A stretch of DNA of 64,000 bases, from NCBI RefSeq assembly GCF_010015585.1, contig NW_022985087.1, forward strand, positions 148,280 through 212,279, in the 5' to 3' direction. Origin of the DNA: Eremomyces bilateralis CBS 781.70 (taxonomy: Eukaryota; Ascomycota; Dothideomycetes; Eremomycetales; Eremomycetaceae). Shown in pieces: positions 32,685 through 44,718 of the stretch. The notes below the pieces were generated by a model. That model ran no database searches, was not told the origin of the DNA, and saw nothing but the letters and a program-made list of their open reading frames with translations. Every line of letters begins with the position of its first letter. The first letter of the stretch is position 1. The position numbers and the translations under genes are program-made.

Positions 32685-33982
32685 GGTCACTAATGACCCG
32701 AACCTCAAAGACAATAGCTCCGTAAGATGAATGAAATGATCGCAGTATGCTCTGTCTAACTCCAGAGCATGAAGAAGTAACGAATGACTTTGATAAAGCT
32801 ATATCAGGGATTCGATTTCAGAACAGAAAAGAGAGAAAGAAACAAACAACTTACAAACCCGAACAGACAGATAGGAAGTGGGCAAATAACGGATGGATCG
32901 GATGAATATTAGAAGCCTGTCATATTTTTGTAAGAGCCAGGCATATACAAGGCGAAAAGACATCTCCCGGTCGATGTCAGTTACATGGAAATATAGTTAT
33001 ACGGGTCCAGTGAGACGATGGCAGCCCCATCCACGTTCCAAACTACAGGGGACAGCCTCGCAAGTACGAGATCCAATACGCGCCAGACCAAGGGAAAGCT
33101 CGTTTGAAGATTTCAAACTCAAACAGACACCCGATGGCACGGAATTTCTAGGCCCACGGATACCGGAATGGGCGGCTCTAGGGACGATTCAAGGATGGAT
33201 TGAAATGAACCCTTGCTTTCGATATAACTCCCATTAAACGCCCAGTTAGTGATCAAGGAATTAAAAGAGGTCATACAGTCTACCATGTGCATAATCAACC
33301 CAAAATCAAGCTTAGCTGTGACGAAGAAGAGGGCGATTTGGTGGAGGACGTTACTATACCATATCGCGTTTCAGAAAGTTCAGGAGCCATCCCTGACGCC
33401 CCCCGGCTCGCTGTTGGTTGGTGGGCAACACGTAGATTGAATAAGGCGTAACGTCGAACTGGGGACTAATGTGGTCTACATTTAAATTATGGATGATAAC
33501 AGATACGCGAGAGCCGAGATGAGGGAGTGCACGTGGGTGGGAATACAGTGGACGGTGCGCAGGGGGATGACGTTCGGACAATAAATGTTGGGAGCAGAAT
33601 GAGGCGTAGGAGATAAAAATTTATCGAAGCTTAGCTTTGATTATCTTATATATATAATGCCTGACAACATAGGCATCAAATCACCTCACTGAAAAGGCAA
33701 ATCTGACCAACGCACTTGCACAGGTGTCTACATTGTCGTCTAGTCTAGTCTATTCGCGCGTGGAGACAGCTAGCTTCGTCAAAGTCAAGATATCATGTCA
33801 GATGATTCATAATACCAACACCGCTATTCCAGAACTCCCAAGTGATGCGCTGCAAGCTCTATGTGAAGAAATATGGTCTATGCCATGCCCGATGCCCAAA
33901 TAATACGTCCGATGCGGGCCGCCGCACAGGATTTCTTGTTAGAAGGTCGATTCGTAAATTCATTACATCCGTTCTGTCTCCC
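32685..33982. other. Intergenic, 1.3 kb, no gene seen
   Basis: AT-rich around 33610-33660 (a TATATATATAAT run). ORFs are short and featureless. Contains the promoter of the MARVEL gene and the 3' flank of the aspartic protease gene. Confidence 0.45.
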
Positions 33983-35548
33983 TTAAGAAGCCATGAATAG
34001 TCCCGCGCCCATCGCCGCTGCTCCAGCGAGAACTTCTTTCCGCAGCGTCGGTGGCGGGGTGGCCTTTGCGGCAGAAGCTTCACTGACGTCGCTTTGGATG
34101 CTTGCCGTCCGGCCCGTACCAGGCGCCACGGCGGCGGTAGAAGGGGCGCCGTCGACGTGGACAGCATTCGGGACACCATCGGAGTCGTTCGTGATGGCTT
34201 GGATTTTCGATTCCGTGGAATTGAAATTGGTGGCGGCGATGGAGATTTCGTTATTAGTGAGATCGTAGACGACATAGGCGGAGCGAAGAAAGGTGTCGCC
34301 AAGGACGACGGAAGATGAGCCCTCAGACGGAGCAATGCCTAAACCTGGGAGTTAGTACAATGCCCAGACTTGCCCGGAAGGACCGTGAATGGGTTACATA
34401 CCGAAGACGCAGTCATTTGATCCAGGGTCACTGCTACTAGAAAAGATAAGCTCGTTCATCGGGACGGAAATTGTGGGCTTGGTGAATGTAAAGTCGATCG
34501 TATCGTCGCTGTTCGCAAGATCGCACTCTACGAACCCATATCCTTCCTGGGTGTCGTAGGTGACACTATATCGGTCGTAAATCTCATCAACAATCTTGTT
34601 CGGCAGGTAGATCAAGCTGCTGCCCGAGTCTAGAAGAACAGGAACAACTTCATCTTTGAAAATAGTTTTTCCTCCCGATGCCATCTCCGTCAGCCCAATG
34701 GCGAACTCAACATATACACCTGATTGGGAAAGTATCGGCAGTGTATAGAGCTCGCCCTCGTATTTTTCCGTGTCGACGCCACCGAACAAGATGCTGCCGG
34801 TGTTGGCGTCCATATCGTTTAACCACAAGGAGTACGCGTTCGACTGAACAAGACCCTGTTCTTGCAATTTTTGGGGCACATTTGGGTAAGGCTTCAAGCC
34901 TGCGCGACCAACGGCGACCTCATTGATCGGGTACCCGATGCCGAGGACGCCATTTCCGTTGCTGCTCTCATAGCCAACGCCAAACTGCTGTCCATCCAGG
35001 ATCGCACCGCCGATGTCCACATTGTCCTTCACATAGTCACCCGACGCCCCCGTACCGTCTTGGTACGAAATATCGAACTGGGAATTGACGTAGTGGTACG
35101 TTGAGGAGGCATTCGCATCATACGCGCCGGTTCGGCATCGCCCATTCGATTCACAGAACTCCGATGGTACCGCATTGACCCAAAGATCACTGCTGCCCGT
35201 GTCGATGTGTAGTTGGATTTGTTGACCCGGTGTGCCGATCGTCAAGTTCGCGAGGTATAGCGTCTCCTGGTTGTCAAGAGTGACCTGGTGCGTACCGGAT
35301 TGTCGACGCGCAAGTCGTCGGGATCGAATTTCCTGGTCGCGTTTGATGAGGGTTTTGATATCGTCATCTCGCCGCTGAATGTCGAGTTGCACAGCCGAAG
35401 TTGGAACCTAAGGGCGAGATGGTCAGTTCCTTGCTCGGTGTGAGCGGTTTTCAACTTGACATACTTCACGTTGCAATAATGTGATCGCCTCCGTCAGCGA
35501 GGAGAATAATAGCGACGCTGTAGTAAATAGCGTGTTGATATTCCGCAT
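33983..35548 (-). CDS. Yapsin-type GPI-anchored aspartic endopeptidase (OpsB-like)
   Basis: Secreted cell-surface pepsin-family protease, probably cleaving at basic residues during cell-wall protein processing. Exons 35548..35465, 35407..34402 and 34344..33983 give 483 residues. Exon 1 encodes a signal peptide (MRNINTLFTTASLLFSSLTEA). A propeptide rich in Arg/Lys ends near RLARRQS (dibasic processing). Catalytic motifs: HIDTGSSDLW (Asp 97) and VLLDSGSSLIYLP (Asp 288); the flap region contains FDISYQDGTG. After the last junction CVFGLGIAPSEG comes SVVLGDTFLRSAYVVYDL, a Ser/Ala-rich tail and a hydrophobic end (VLAGAAAMGAGLFMAS), which fits a GPI signal. Confidence 0.92.
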
Positions 35549-36874
35549 TGTAGATTACAGTTAAATGAAATTAAATGTACGAGGAAAGGAGAGGAAAGCG
35601 GAAATGTGTTCAAACGACAATGACAGCGATACCGACTTGGTCTTCAAGGACAGAGAATAGAAAAGCAGAATCGGAGAGAATATAAGTGGTTTCATGGTAC
35701 GCGCAATGCGCGTGGTTCCGTGAACCAAACTTGCTAAGTAGTTGCTACTATGTATAGCGGTATCTGAGGCATTTTGACGGATATTGATGGACACCTAGAT
35801 GACGCGGCTCCAGGCGCTGATGTTGCGCAGACTGCCGTGGCGGATCCGACAGAGCCACCACGGCCAGCACTCGTTAGTCAGAACAGGACATGAAGGCGGC
35901 ATCGACGAGTGGCAATAATATGTCATGCTGGTTACAGATCCGACCACCTGTCTTCGGCTCCAGATGCCAAGTTGCTGGGCTGAAATGTGTATCAGACCAT
36001 GGGTTTGGATTTTGGGAACCGCATCTTATCGGGAACGTCTTTTATCGGGTGCCACAGGTGACAACCAACTCTTCGGATTGACAGCCAAATTTCATCAAAT
36101 CCCATCCGCCATTGGAAGCCTTGATTTTGCCAGTCATTTCTAGAGAGAGAAGCTTCCAATGTTCACCTTTGCCCGCGTAGCGACGAACTAGTAATGCCGC
36201 CTAGAATACCGAATTCGGATTGAATCGACGCAGGCGGAGAAATTTGAAGGCCAGAAAGGCCATGATCCCAGAGCAGGAAGCTTGATGGTAATTCGATGAC
36301 GGCCCAGAAGGAAATCAAGGGACGACTGAATGAGACAGTAGATGTGTCGTTGGCATGGTGTTGTGAAGTTCTGAAGAGCCAAGAGGACTTGGGAAATTGG
36401 AATCAATGGAAGGAACTGTGGTCCCGTGCCCGATGTGACCTGTCACAACAGTCACGTGCATTTATGTCATCAATCATGAAATAAAATCTTGAAGTTGAAC
36501 AATTCATCACGCAACAATAATGCGTATTGATATTTGAACTAATTTACGGCATACTTAGGTTTGGTTCATAGCTAGCATCATGTCGCTGAGGTTGAGGCCT
36601 TGTCAGCATCCTTCACGAGGACTAGCTCAGAGAATGTTGCCCAGCCATCTCAGACGAATCAAACTGACTCAGAATGAGACATCTCATGAGTGGATAGCAA
36701 CAACCTCGATATAATCCGGCAGAGAGCTTTCACCAGTGCCACAGGGCAGGTTTGTATGTAACGGTTCATCTTATTTATATGTTCTCCGCGAGTCGTGCTC
36801 CCACCAACAAAGGCCCATTGTCTGCTACGAAGGCGGAGTACAATACTTTAAGTACAGCTATTCCGTACTTAACC
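35549..36874. other. Intergenic, 1.3 kb
   Basis: Divergent spacer between the aspartic protease and acyltransferase genes. No convincing gene. The acyltransferase frame is open back to an ATG at 36752, discussed in that entry. Confidence 0.45.
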
Positions 36875-38263
36875 ATGAGTTCCAACGACAACGTCATCAT
36901 TCCAGGACCGTCTTTCCAAATCAATCTCCCTAGGCTCGATGCTTGCCATCCGGTCCGTTACAGCCGCCGTCTGCTTTTCTTCCGTTGCACCTCATCCGCA
37001 GAGCATGATGCACAACTTGCCGCCTTCAAGACCGGCTTACAAAGACTGGTCTTTCGGTGTCCTATACTTGGCGGCTCAATTGGCCCGCTGCCTGCCGAGG
37101 AAGCCAGCGATGAAAACCCAGATTGGCGAACGATTGCGCCTGACCGTGGCCTCGAGTTGATTATACGAGATTTGCGAACAAAAATACCGAGTTTCGAGAA
37201 GTTTGAGGCTGCCGGATTTCCTCCTCTAGATCTTCCGTATGAGCTGCTCGCGCCTGTTCCTCAGGATATCGGTAACGTGGGACCTGCATGTAAGGTGCAG
37301 TTTAGTGCAATCGACGGTGGTACCATTGTCACATTCTCGATGTCACATTGCGTTGCCGATGGCGCAGGGGCAAATGAGCTGATGCGCATACTAAGCGAGG
37401 AGACACGACTCGCACAAGAGCATGCAACTGCGGACGCAACGAACGAGGACCCGTCAATCCCTGTGGCTACAGGAATAGGAATAGACCGATCTGTTTTGCG
37501 CGAAATAACCAGCGAGTTGCCGTTCGATATCCAAGACCATCCGGGATATACGTCGGGTTCCTCGGACCCGTCTTCGCCAGAGAAATCGGTGCTTGGATTC
37601 ACGGCTACAGGATCGGAAATCCCAGTGCTCCTCCACATCTCCCCATCTGCCCTGGGACGGCTCAAGGAAGAAGCACAGCTGCCAGACGCACCGTCAATCT
37701 CAACTCACGATGCGCTGAGCGCTCTCATGTGGCGAAGTGTCCTTCTCATCCGCAGTCTCCGGTCTACCATTCCGCAGGACTTATCCTCTTTAACCGGGAG
37801 CGTTTTTATGCCTTCGAATGCACGTCGGCACCTCGGCTTACCGCCATCATACGTCGGTAATGCCGTCTATCAGCTTGCTGCATCGCTCGATCTTGCCACC
37901 CTCTTCTCGCCTTCTGGTCTTGGCCACGCTGCAAGTGCTGTCCGCCGTGCCATAAATGCTGTGAGACCAGCTCTGGTAGCTAGTCTTATTGCTAAGTCCA
38001 AAGACATGTGGATCGATTGGGCCTTTCCAGGCACCATGTTAACAACTGGGGTGGCTATGGGCACGGATTGGAGGAACGATGAACTGTATGGTCACGACTG
38101 GGGAACGGCGTTTGGGCCTTTGATGAGATATAGGTATCCGAATGGGGCTTTCAACTGCATCATGCCCAAATTACCGGATGGCGCAGCCGAAGTGATGGTG
38201 GGCATTCTGCCAGAGGAGGTTGAAGTGTTGAAAGGCCCTGAGTGCTTTGGGAAGTACATCTAG
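36875..38263 (+). CDS. BAHD-like / trichothecene-3-O-acetyltransferase-type acyltransferase
   Basis: Transfers an acyl group from acyl-CoA to a small-molecule acceptor; cytosolic. 462 residues from ATG 36875 (MSSNDNVIIPGPSF). The catalytic HxxxDG motif is MSHCVADGAGA (His 158, Asp 162). The structural DFGWG-like motif near the C-terminus is changed to YGHDWGTAFG. Other family words: LQRLVFRCPILGGSI, THDALSALMWRSVLLIRS and LPDGAAEVMVGILPEEVEVL. No intron signals. The frame is open upstream to 36752, but those 41 residues do not look like the family. There are no other clear biosynthetic genes next door, so it is not obviously part of a metabolite cluster; the acceptor is unknown. Confidence 0.85.
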   Translation: MSSNDNVIIPGPSFQINLPRLDACHPVRYSRRLLFFRCTSSAEHDAQLAAFKTGLQRLVFRCPILGGSIGPLPAEEASDENPDWRTIAPDRGLELIIRDLRTKIPSFEKFEAAGFPPLDLPYELLAPVPQDIGNVGPACKVQFSAIDGGTIVTFSMSHCVADGAGANELMRILSEETRLAQEHATADATNEDPSIPVATGIGIDRSVLREITSELPFDIQDHPGYTSGSSDPSSPEKSVLGFTATGSEIPVLLHISPSALGRLKEEAQLPDAPSISTHDALSALMWRSVLLIRSLRSTIPQDLSSLTGSVFMPSNARRHLGLPPSYVGNAVYQLAASLDLATLFSPSGLGHAASAVRRAINAVRPALVASLIAKSKDMWIDWAFPGTMLTTGVAMGTDWRNDELYGHDWGTAFGPLMRYRYPNGAFNCIMPKLPDGAAEVMVGILPEEVEVLKGPECFGKYI

Positions 38264-38437
38264 AGACACAACCTTCCTAAACATGCTCATGTCAGAGCTA
38301 CGAGGTGATATTCGTGTGGTCGGATATCAGTCGATGCTTGCAACAGCTGGGTGAACGGACAATTGACCATTAGGGTTCAAGTCGGGCTATGAACTGTGAG
38401 GATTATAGTTCCCACACATCCATACCATAGCTCATCT

Positions 38438-41071
38438 TCAAGTAATCGTAAAATCTTCCGAGGCCAGGCCGTTGTTCATTTTTTCAATGGACTCACCATG
38501 CATCAAGCCAGCAACATAAGTTTCGCCAACCAACTTCCACATGGAATCTTTCCATTGGCCTTGCCCTATTTTCCGCAACAAAAACGGCACCGTCCCACCA
38601 AACAACACCACGACTGTATCTCCTACTGCCGAACAAGGTGGTCCAATGCCGATGTACCCTTTTTGAGTGACGAAGAACCGTCGCCCACCAACGCCATTCA
38701 ACACGGCTTCCCAGCACCTGTTCGTATCACCCTGTTCGGATAGCGCGAGATACCAGGGCGGTATCGGAAGCATGAGCATGGTCCTCCAAAACGCGAAGAA
38801 GTCAGCTAGATGTTGCCTTTCCGCAGCTTCGTTTTCCGCCGCCGTGGAAACAATCTCGCCGTACCAATCTTTGCCGGCGCATAATACATTACAGAACGCT
38901 TGTTCAAGTGCGTGCCCAGAGGGATACGTTAGCAAAGGCGAGACCATGCCCTTGAATATATTGTAGAGCTCAATGATCGTTTGGAAGGTATCGGCTCGGC
39001 CAGGTATTACCGGAGATATGGTGGATACCGTATCAATGAGGAGGCCTCGAAGGAGGAGTGGAGATGTAGGCGTTATGGGGCGGAGGATTTGTCGAGGAAC
39101 ATCGCCAGAGGCACAGTGCATCTTCCCACTGTGATCAGCTGGGATGAGAGTGTGGGTGAAGACACGATCCCACTGTGGAATCCACGACGGAAGTTCGGTT
39201 GCGATCTCTGGACCGTGTTGTACAGCAGATAGGAGAAACAAATTGTCGGTTCTCCGAAGGATCTTGGCAGCAACGGTGCTGTATACTTCCAGCCTTGACA
39301 TTGTGTAGTCGGGTTGTACGAATATTTCCCCTTTCTCTGGATCCCCGTCAGTGCTGGGAAGACCGAGCAGGCCATAAACTCGATCCCTCTGATCCGTACA
39401 CTGGAACTGACGGGTCATGGTGAGGAGACGGAGGAAGAATACACTGGCGCTCTCTTTGTCTTGGGTGAGTCGATACATTAGGTACGCATTATAGACTCCT
39501 GGCATCGGATTCTGCTGCATGACTTGATATCCAAGGGTACGGATACAGGCAGCGACAAATCCAAGCTCTTGCCATTCTAGCTCGGAATCTCCCCAGAAGA
39601 TCGTGGCTCGTCTAGCGAGGGTGATTTCTTGGACCACCCATAATCGCCCGAACCACGGCCGCGAAAAGAGTGAAGCTATACACTTCCAGTCAGGGTGCCG
39701 TGGAGATACCATTGACACAGCTCCTCCTTTGGTCGTTGCAATGTCAGTGGCAAGAGAGAAAGCTGAAGCTGCTTCATCATGCTTGTCTCGCCCAATCCAA
39801 ATCAAAACCTGCGATGCGTTTTTATAGATTTTCCGCATCATAGCCACCTGCCGTTGGCGCTCCAACAGGTCACGTTGATTGATGCATACGGCATCAGCCC
39901 ACACATATCGGGCCTGGGCGGGATTACGGAGCCGGTGGAGCGCATCGTCGAGGTTCCGGCTAATATCGAGAGCTTTTCCGTCACATTGCAACTGGATAAT
40001 CTGTGACGTAACCCCCCAAGCATAGGAGACTGCTTCGTACTCTTGCGACCCTTCAACTTCAACAGCCACTAAGCTGCATCGTAATCGATCGTTCGGAACC
40101 CCTGGCTCTACGCGGAGTAGGCGGATAGAGCTCTCTGAAGGTAGGGGCGAGTAAAAGTATTTGCTTAACTCCAAAGGGGTGTGGTCTTCTCGGAAAGAAA
40201 ATACGCGCGTTCCGGAAACAGATTTACCGTCCGAGGTATGTCGAACTCGCCTCGGATCATGCAAGCGACAACCATCTCTTTCAATATTTAGCCGCTCTGA
40301 ACCTTCAGTGGAGTAAAGCTGCGCAGGTATCGTAAGATCCCCTCGTTCCGAGAGATCCATGGCTGAAGATTGCATGGCCTGCACGGTTTGCAACTTGCGT
40401 CTCTCCATCAGCTTCTCATGCCGTTGTTGCTGTACAGCTATAGCGTGCATCTGAGCCATGCTCTGAACCCTGTGTCTCTCTTGAGAATCTGTAGAATATT
40501 GCTGCCCAACAGGAAGGAATGGCCGTTCGACTGCCGCCTTGACGAATGTTGTTGGCGACTGATCTTCTTCCTTTGGATCTGGGAACGAAGAAGCCCCCGA
40601 CTCCGCCAACAGATCAGCCCCTAGCATCTGCGATTGAGCAGACCTTTTCCTTTTCATTTGTGGTGGAGCCGTCAGTGAGAGTCCATCTAATCTGTGACGC
40701 TCAACATCATCCCCGAGCATATTCGATGCGGTGAAGAGTGGTATTTTCCATACTGATTCCTCAAGGTCATAGCGTTCCGCATGGTTGCCAGCGATACCCT
40801 GAGGGTAATACATGTACTGTGAAGCCAAAAGTGTTTCCCTCTTCCGAAGGGATTCCTCAAGGCCGTCCTCACACACCTGTTCTTGGCGATTCATGGCCCT
40901 CTTCCGTTGTGTTCGGCGCAGATCATCTTCTGCTATTTTCTGGAAGCGATGATGCGCTTGTATCTGGTCTGACGTGAACCCGAGGTCTGGAACCTCAGAT
41001 TTTGTTGAGTGAGCTTGGTGTTGGCTATGATCGGGCTGCATCGTCAGGCTCTTGCCCCATCTGGCGTCCAT
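38438..41071 (-). CDS. HET-domain protein with long charged N-terminal extension
   Basis: 877-residue single-exon protein. The HET (heterokaryon incompatibility) domain starts at about residue 344 with YEAVSYAWG, continues with LDDALHRLRNPAQARYVWADAVCINQ and KNASQVLIWIGRD, and then PWFGRLWVVQEITLA; the three conserved blocks are all present. The C-terminal ~350 residues are of the usual HET-associated type. The first ~290 residues are charged and Gln/Arg-rich and repeat an ER-containing word (HAERYDLE, DVERHRLD, SQERHRVQ, GSERLNIE), suggesting a degenerate helical repeat. HET domains drive cell death after non-self fusion in Podospora/Neurospora; the trigger and partner here are unknown. Confidence 0.88.
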   Translation of the reverse strand: MDARWGKSLTMQPDHSQHQAHSTKSEVPDLGFTSDQIQAHHRFQKIAEDDLRRTQRKRAMNRQEQVCEDGLEESLRKRETLLASQYMYYPQGIAGNHAERYDLEESVWKIPLFTASNMLGDDVERHRLDGLSLTAPPQMKRKRSAQSQMLGADLLAESGASSFPDPKEEDQSPTTFVKAAVERPFLPVGQQYSTDSQERHRVQSMAQMHAIAVQQQRHEKLMERRKLQTVQAMQSSAMDLSERGDLTIPAQLYSTEGSERLNIERDGCRLHDPRRVRHTSDGKSVSGTRVFSFREDHTPLELSKYFYSPLPSESSIRLLRVEPGVPNDRLRCSLVAVEVEGSQEYEAVSYAWGVTSQIIQLQCDGKALDISRNLDDALHRLRNPAQARYVWADAVCINQRDLLERQRQVAMMRKIYKNASQVLIWIGRDKHDEAASAFSLATDIATTKGGAVSMVSPRHPDWKCIASLFSRPWFGRLWVVQEITLARRATIFWGDSELEWQELGFVAACIRTLGYQVMQQNPMPGVYNAYLMYRLTQDKESASVFFLRLLTMTRQFQCTDQRDRVYGLLGLPSTDGDPEKGEIFVQPDYTMSRLEVYSTVAAKILRRTDNLFLLSAVQHGPEIATELPSWIPQWDRVFTHTLIPADHSGKMHCASGDVPRQILRPITPTSPLLLRGLLIDTVSTISPVIPGRADTFQTIIELYNIFKGMVSPLLTYPSGHALEQAFCNVLCAGKDWYGEIVSTAAENEAAERQHLADFFAFWRTMLMLPIPPWYLALSEQGDTNRCWEAVLNGVGGRRFFVTQKGYIGIGPPCSAVGDTVVVLFGGTVPFLLRKIGQGQWKDSMWKLVGETYVAGLMHGESIEKMNNGLASEDFTIT

Positions 41072-41834
41072 GATTCCCTATCTCTTCACTATTTGTTGAT
41101 GGAGGCAATCGGAGGACACTCATAAATACCTTGCACACATCGCTGTAGTTGATCAGAAATTTGGAAGTAGGCCTTGATGGATTTTCAAATTTATACGTTG
41201 ATTTTCAAATGTGCGAAAGGACAGCGGACGTCATGAAATTGATCGACATGGGATGGTGTCTAAGCCACCATAGAGTACCATAGCTGACTGGACATCCTAG
41301 CTAGACCAGATCACCAGAGGGCTTGTAATAGAGATTTACTACGTAGGGACCATTTATGAGCATTCACAACGTATGATAACTTCAAAGCATTGTAAAAGTA
41401 TGAATTTTGTACTTTATTGATTGTCCCTGTATAGTGGACTGAGCCCTTCAAAGATCGGGGAGCGAACCATACTAACTATTTTGCTCAAAGGCGCATCTGC
41501 CGACGCAAGCGAGTGACCCTTCCTCAACACCAAACTGTATGCTCGACTGCAAGCGAGAGTGAGAAATATACGCGCTCTGATCTGCTTGTGACCTCGGGTA
41601 TCAGGTCCGACTGGGAAACGGTCGGAGAAAATCAACTGTAGGAAGACAATGGAACATAAAAAGCAACGGTAAATCGCTCACTGAACCTTCAGGTCATGTC
41701 CTTCAATATCCAGAAGCAAGCCTGCCGTGGGCCCAGTGTTCTGTAGAACGAGAGAGGAACGAAAAGCATGCGAAATCATAAATTGCCTCGCCACAAATCC
41801 AAACACGGTAAGATCACAGGCACTGGGAGTCAGT
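41072..41834. other. Intergenic, no gene seen
   Basis: Spacer between two minus-strand genes; contains the HET gene promoter and the 3' flank of the purine transporter gene. A GATTTTCAAAT-type word is repeated at about 41180 and 41202. Confidence 0.45.
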
Positions 41835-44718
41835 TCAGTGCTTAAATTCCGACACATAAACACCGCCTCCCATCTCTTTCTCTCTCGGTAACCTCGTCCT
41901 CTGCAGCTGGCTCACATGCACCGCCATTCTATCCTCAGTACTGCTCTGGCTCCCCCCGGAGCTCATCTGCCGGGACTGCTTCCTCGTCAAGCCCCTTTCA
42001 CTGCTCATTTCCCCATATGCGGCCCCGCGGACCCGCCCATCAGGGTACCCGGCGTCATCCATATCCGTAACTTCTCGGATTCCCTTTCCGTCGTCGTGTC
42101 CGGCTGGATTTCGGAAATATTCATGCGGATCCTGGACGGCGCGGATGAACCACGGGCGCGTGCCGGAGGGCTTGATGGTCCAGTATTCCTGGTGGTCTTC
42201 ATCAACCGGGGTGATATGACCGAAGGAGAGGAGCTTGGTGAGGAAAATGAGGCCGTTCAACGCAACATACGTTGCAAGGCCAGCGATAAGACCGTAGGCG
42301 ACACTATATGAGAATGGCATGAAGACTAGTGTCACAAAGGCAGGGATGGCGTCACCAATATACCGCCAGTTGATCATTGTGATTTGACGGCACATCATGC
42401 AACCCACAATGATGAGTGTGCAACCGGTTGCCCAAGGCGGGATGGATGCGAAGATGGGCGCAAAGAAGATGGAAATGAAGAAGCAGATTCCGCAGGTCAT
42501 CGCGGTCAATCCGGTCTTGCCCCCTTCGGCGATCCCCGCTCCGGATTCGATGAATGCGGTGACGGGACTGCATCCAAAGACCGCGCCGATGGATATGCTG
42601 ATTGCATCCGTGCAATACGCGATGGTGGAACGAGGAAAGTCGCCCGAGGTTTGGTCCACTACCCCAGAGAAGCGGGCCATGGAGTACAGTGTTGCCGTGC
42701 AATCGATGATGTCAACATAGAGGAATGTGAAGAGTGCAAGGACAAACTGCGACCCCGCCCTACCAATGTTCCAGTCGATGGCATTGAGGGTATGCTGCAT
42801 GGGTCGGAAGGTTACGACTTGTTTGAAGAAATCGAATTTGGAGTCGCCTAGATCTGTGTGGGGGAAGAATGTCATGGGAGTACTCCGACTGAAGCAGCGT
42901 TAGTCCTGAGCTATATCGATCTTGTAGTTGAGCACTTACGGCCAGGAAATGATCGAGACGACCAGGATACCGATAATTATGGCGCTCTTGAACTTGTAGC
43001 TCATGAGATACGTGGTCAAAATGCCTCCACAAAAGATGCCGATCCACATCTGCAAGCATGGTCAATAAAACGATTACCCCAGGTCATCAAGAACGATCCT
43101 GCTAGCACAAAATCCAAACAGTACCCCACCTCCTTCCCCTATACCACCAATTACAAGCGCGAGGTTTGTAGCGCATATGCTGCCTCTGGGATGAAAGATC
43201 TGTCCGTACGTACCGTCGGGTTCTGCATCTTGTGCGACACGCATTCTCCCGTGGCATCATCGCGATATTGCGGCTGGCACCCTGCCAGATCGAGAGGCGT
43301 GACCGCTGATCCAGTTATGGCACCGATTCCGGCGGAGTAGCTCAGTCCGATCAGTGAAAGAAACAAACCGATACCACAGCCACTAGCCACCTTGATGGAT
43401 GTCGGCAGGAGGCGCACTAGCCACTGGCGCATTCCAATTAGGGATAGGAAGACGAAGATGAACCCCTCAATGAAGACCGCAGCAAGGGCGAGGCGGTATG
43501 GAACAGGGCCGGTGCCATGGAAGCCGACGACTTGGTAGGCAAAGTAGGCATTCATACCCATGCCAGGTCTGAAAAAGAAGGTTAGCAAAGCCCATAATAT
43601 ATGCCGATCCTAAGCGCCTGGAAGGTTTTGTAATGACTAGGGAACCCTAGCCAACAATAAAGTAACATAGCCTTGCAGTTAATATGGATCATCGGCAACA
43701 GCTGTAACCCATAGGTCTGGTCATGTGCCGAGAGCCAAGCCCAAGTGACATCTTTCATGTAGAAATGGAAACCGACAGCCGGGAAAGGATATGAAAAGGA
43801 CGAAGAGCAGATTTACCCCAATGACACGGGCAGATTCGTCATGAGCCCGAAGAGGAAGGATGAGATGCAGGTTATGACTGCGGTGGCAGTGATGAAATCT
43901 CTGTGGACATCTTTTCACGCAGAAAAGAATCGGACACTGGTCAGTATTTCGGTTCTCTTCGGAACGCAAGTGGGAAGGAATAAGATTCAAAGCCGGGAAA
44001 TATATTGATGTTTAGATTAAAACACCAAAAACAGCTCGATGAGGGAACTTCAGGCGGGTGGCAGGGTATGGAAAACTCACCTATTAGACATTGCTGGTAT
44101 GGTTCGTTGTTGCTGCAGGTAAGGTCCAGGGGATCGGTGCAGACGCACGTCCCACCGCTGTCTGCCAGAATCGAGGCCTGTTATGTTTCAAGGTTCCCAG
44201 TCAGTCAAATCAAGGTTCGAGACTTGTTCTTTTCTGGTCATATGCTCAATACTCTTTCGATTCGCCAACAAGCAAAGCAATAGGACAAGACAGACACCAG
44301 GACCACTGAAGGGTGAAGGGTGTACAGATGCCGATCTGCGGATGCGGTTGCTGCAGTGCAATAGTGACACACTTACGTTGACAGCAATAATGTACGACAT
44401 TGTGAAGAATGTCGTGACACCGGCCCGGATTTCCGTCAGGAACCGTGCTCCGCGAAGCTCTTTCTCCTAGAGAATCGAGTGTCAGCATCTAGGAACTTTG
44501 CATCATGTGGTAATAATCAATTGCGCGGGAAAGAATTGCGTGGATGAGATTTTGGCACCGGAGAAGCCAGGAAAGACGTCCATGACTGATCGTCTCGGAT
44601 GCGAAGTCTCGAAATGGAGACTTACATGGCCGGATCCTTCCAAGCGGAATACACGTCCAAACGTTGAGCGACCAACGACACCGTTGAACGACTCGATTCC
44701 TCGCCGTATAGAGTCCAT
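41835..44718 (-). CDS. azgA: AzgA-family purine (adenine/guanine/hypoxanthine) permease
   Basis: Plasma-membrane proton symporter of the NCS2/AzgA family. Seven exons: 44718..44626, 44466..44377, 44177..44081, 43910..43817, 43568..43214, 43049..42940 and 42888..41835, total 1893 nt, 630 residues. Protein order: MDSIRRGIESFNGVVGRSTF; EKELRGARFLTEIRAG; FFTMSYIIAVNASILADSGG; a Cys-rich loop TCVCTDPLDLTCSNN typical of fungal AzgA; ITATAVITCISSFLFGLMTN; GPGMGMNAYFAYQVVGFHG; VASGCGIGLFLSLIGL; and FGCSPVTAFIESGAGIAEGGKTG, split over the core. The cytoplasmic C-terminus is long and Arg/Ser-rich. One acceptor (before DVHRDFITATA) is a less usual AAG. Among AzgA/AzgA-like paralogues I cannot say which. 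Confidence 0.9.

Noticed and set aside
36752-36874. Upstream in-frame start of the acyltransferase
   Set aside because: The extra 41 residues do not resemble the family N-terminus; the ATG at 36875 fits better.
36875-44718. Secondary-metabolite cluster around the acyltransferase
   Set aside because: Neighbours are a HET protein and a purine permease; no synthase, P450 or regulator is visible.
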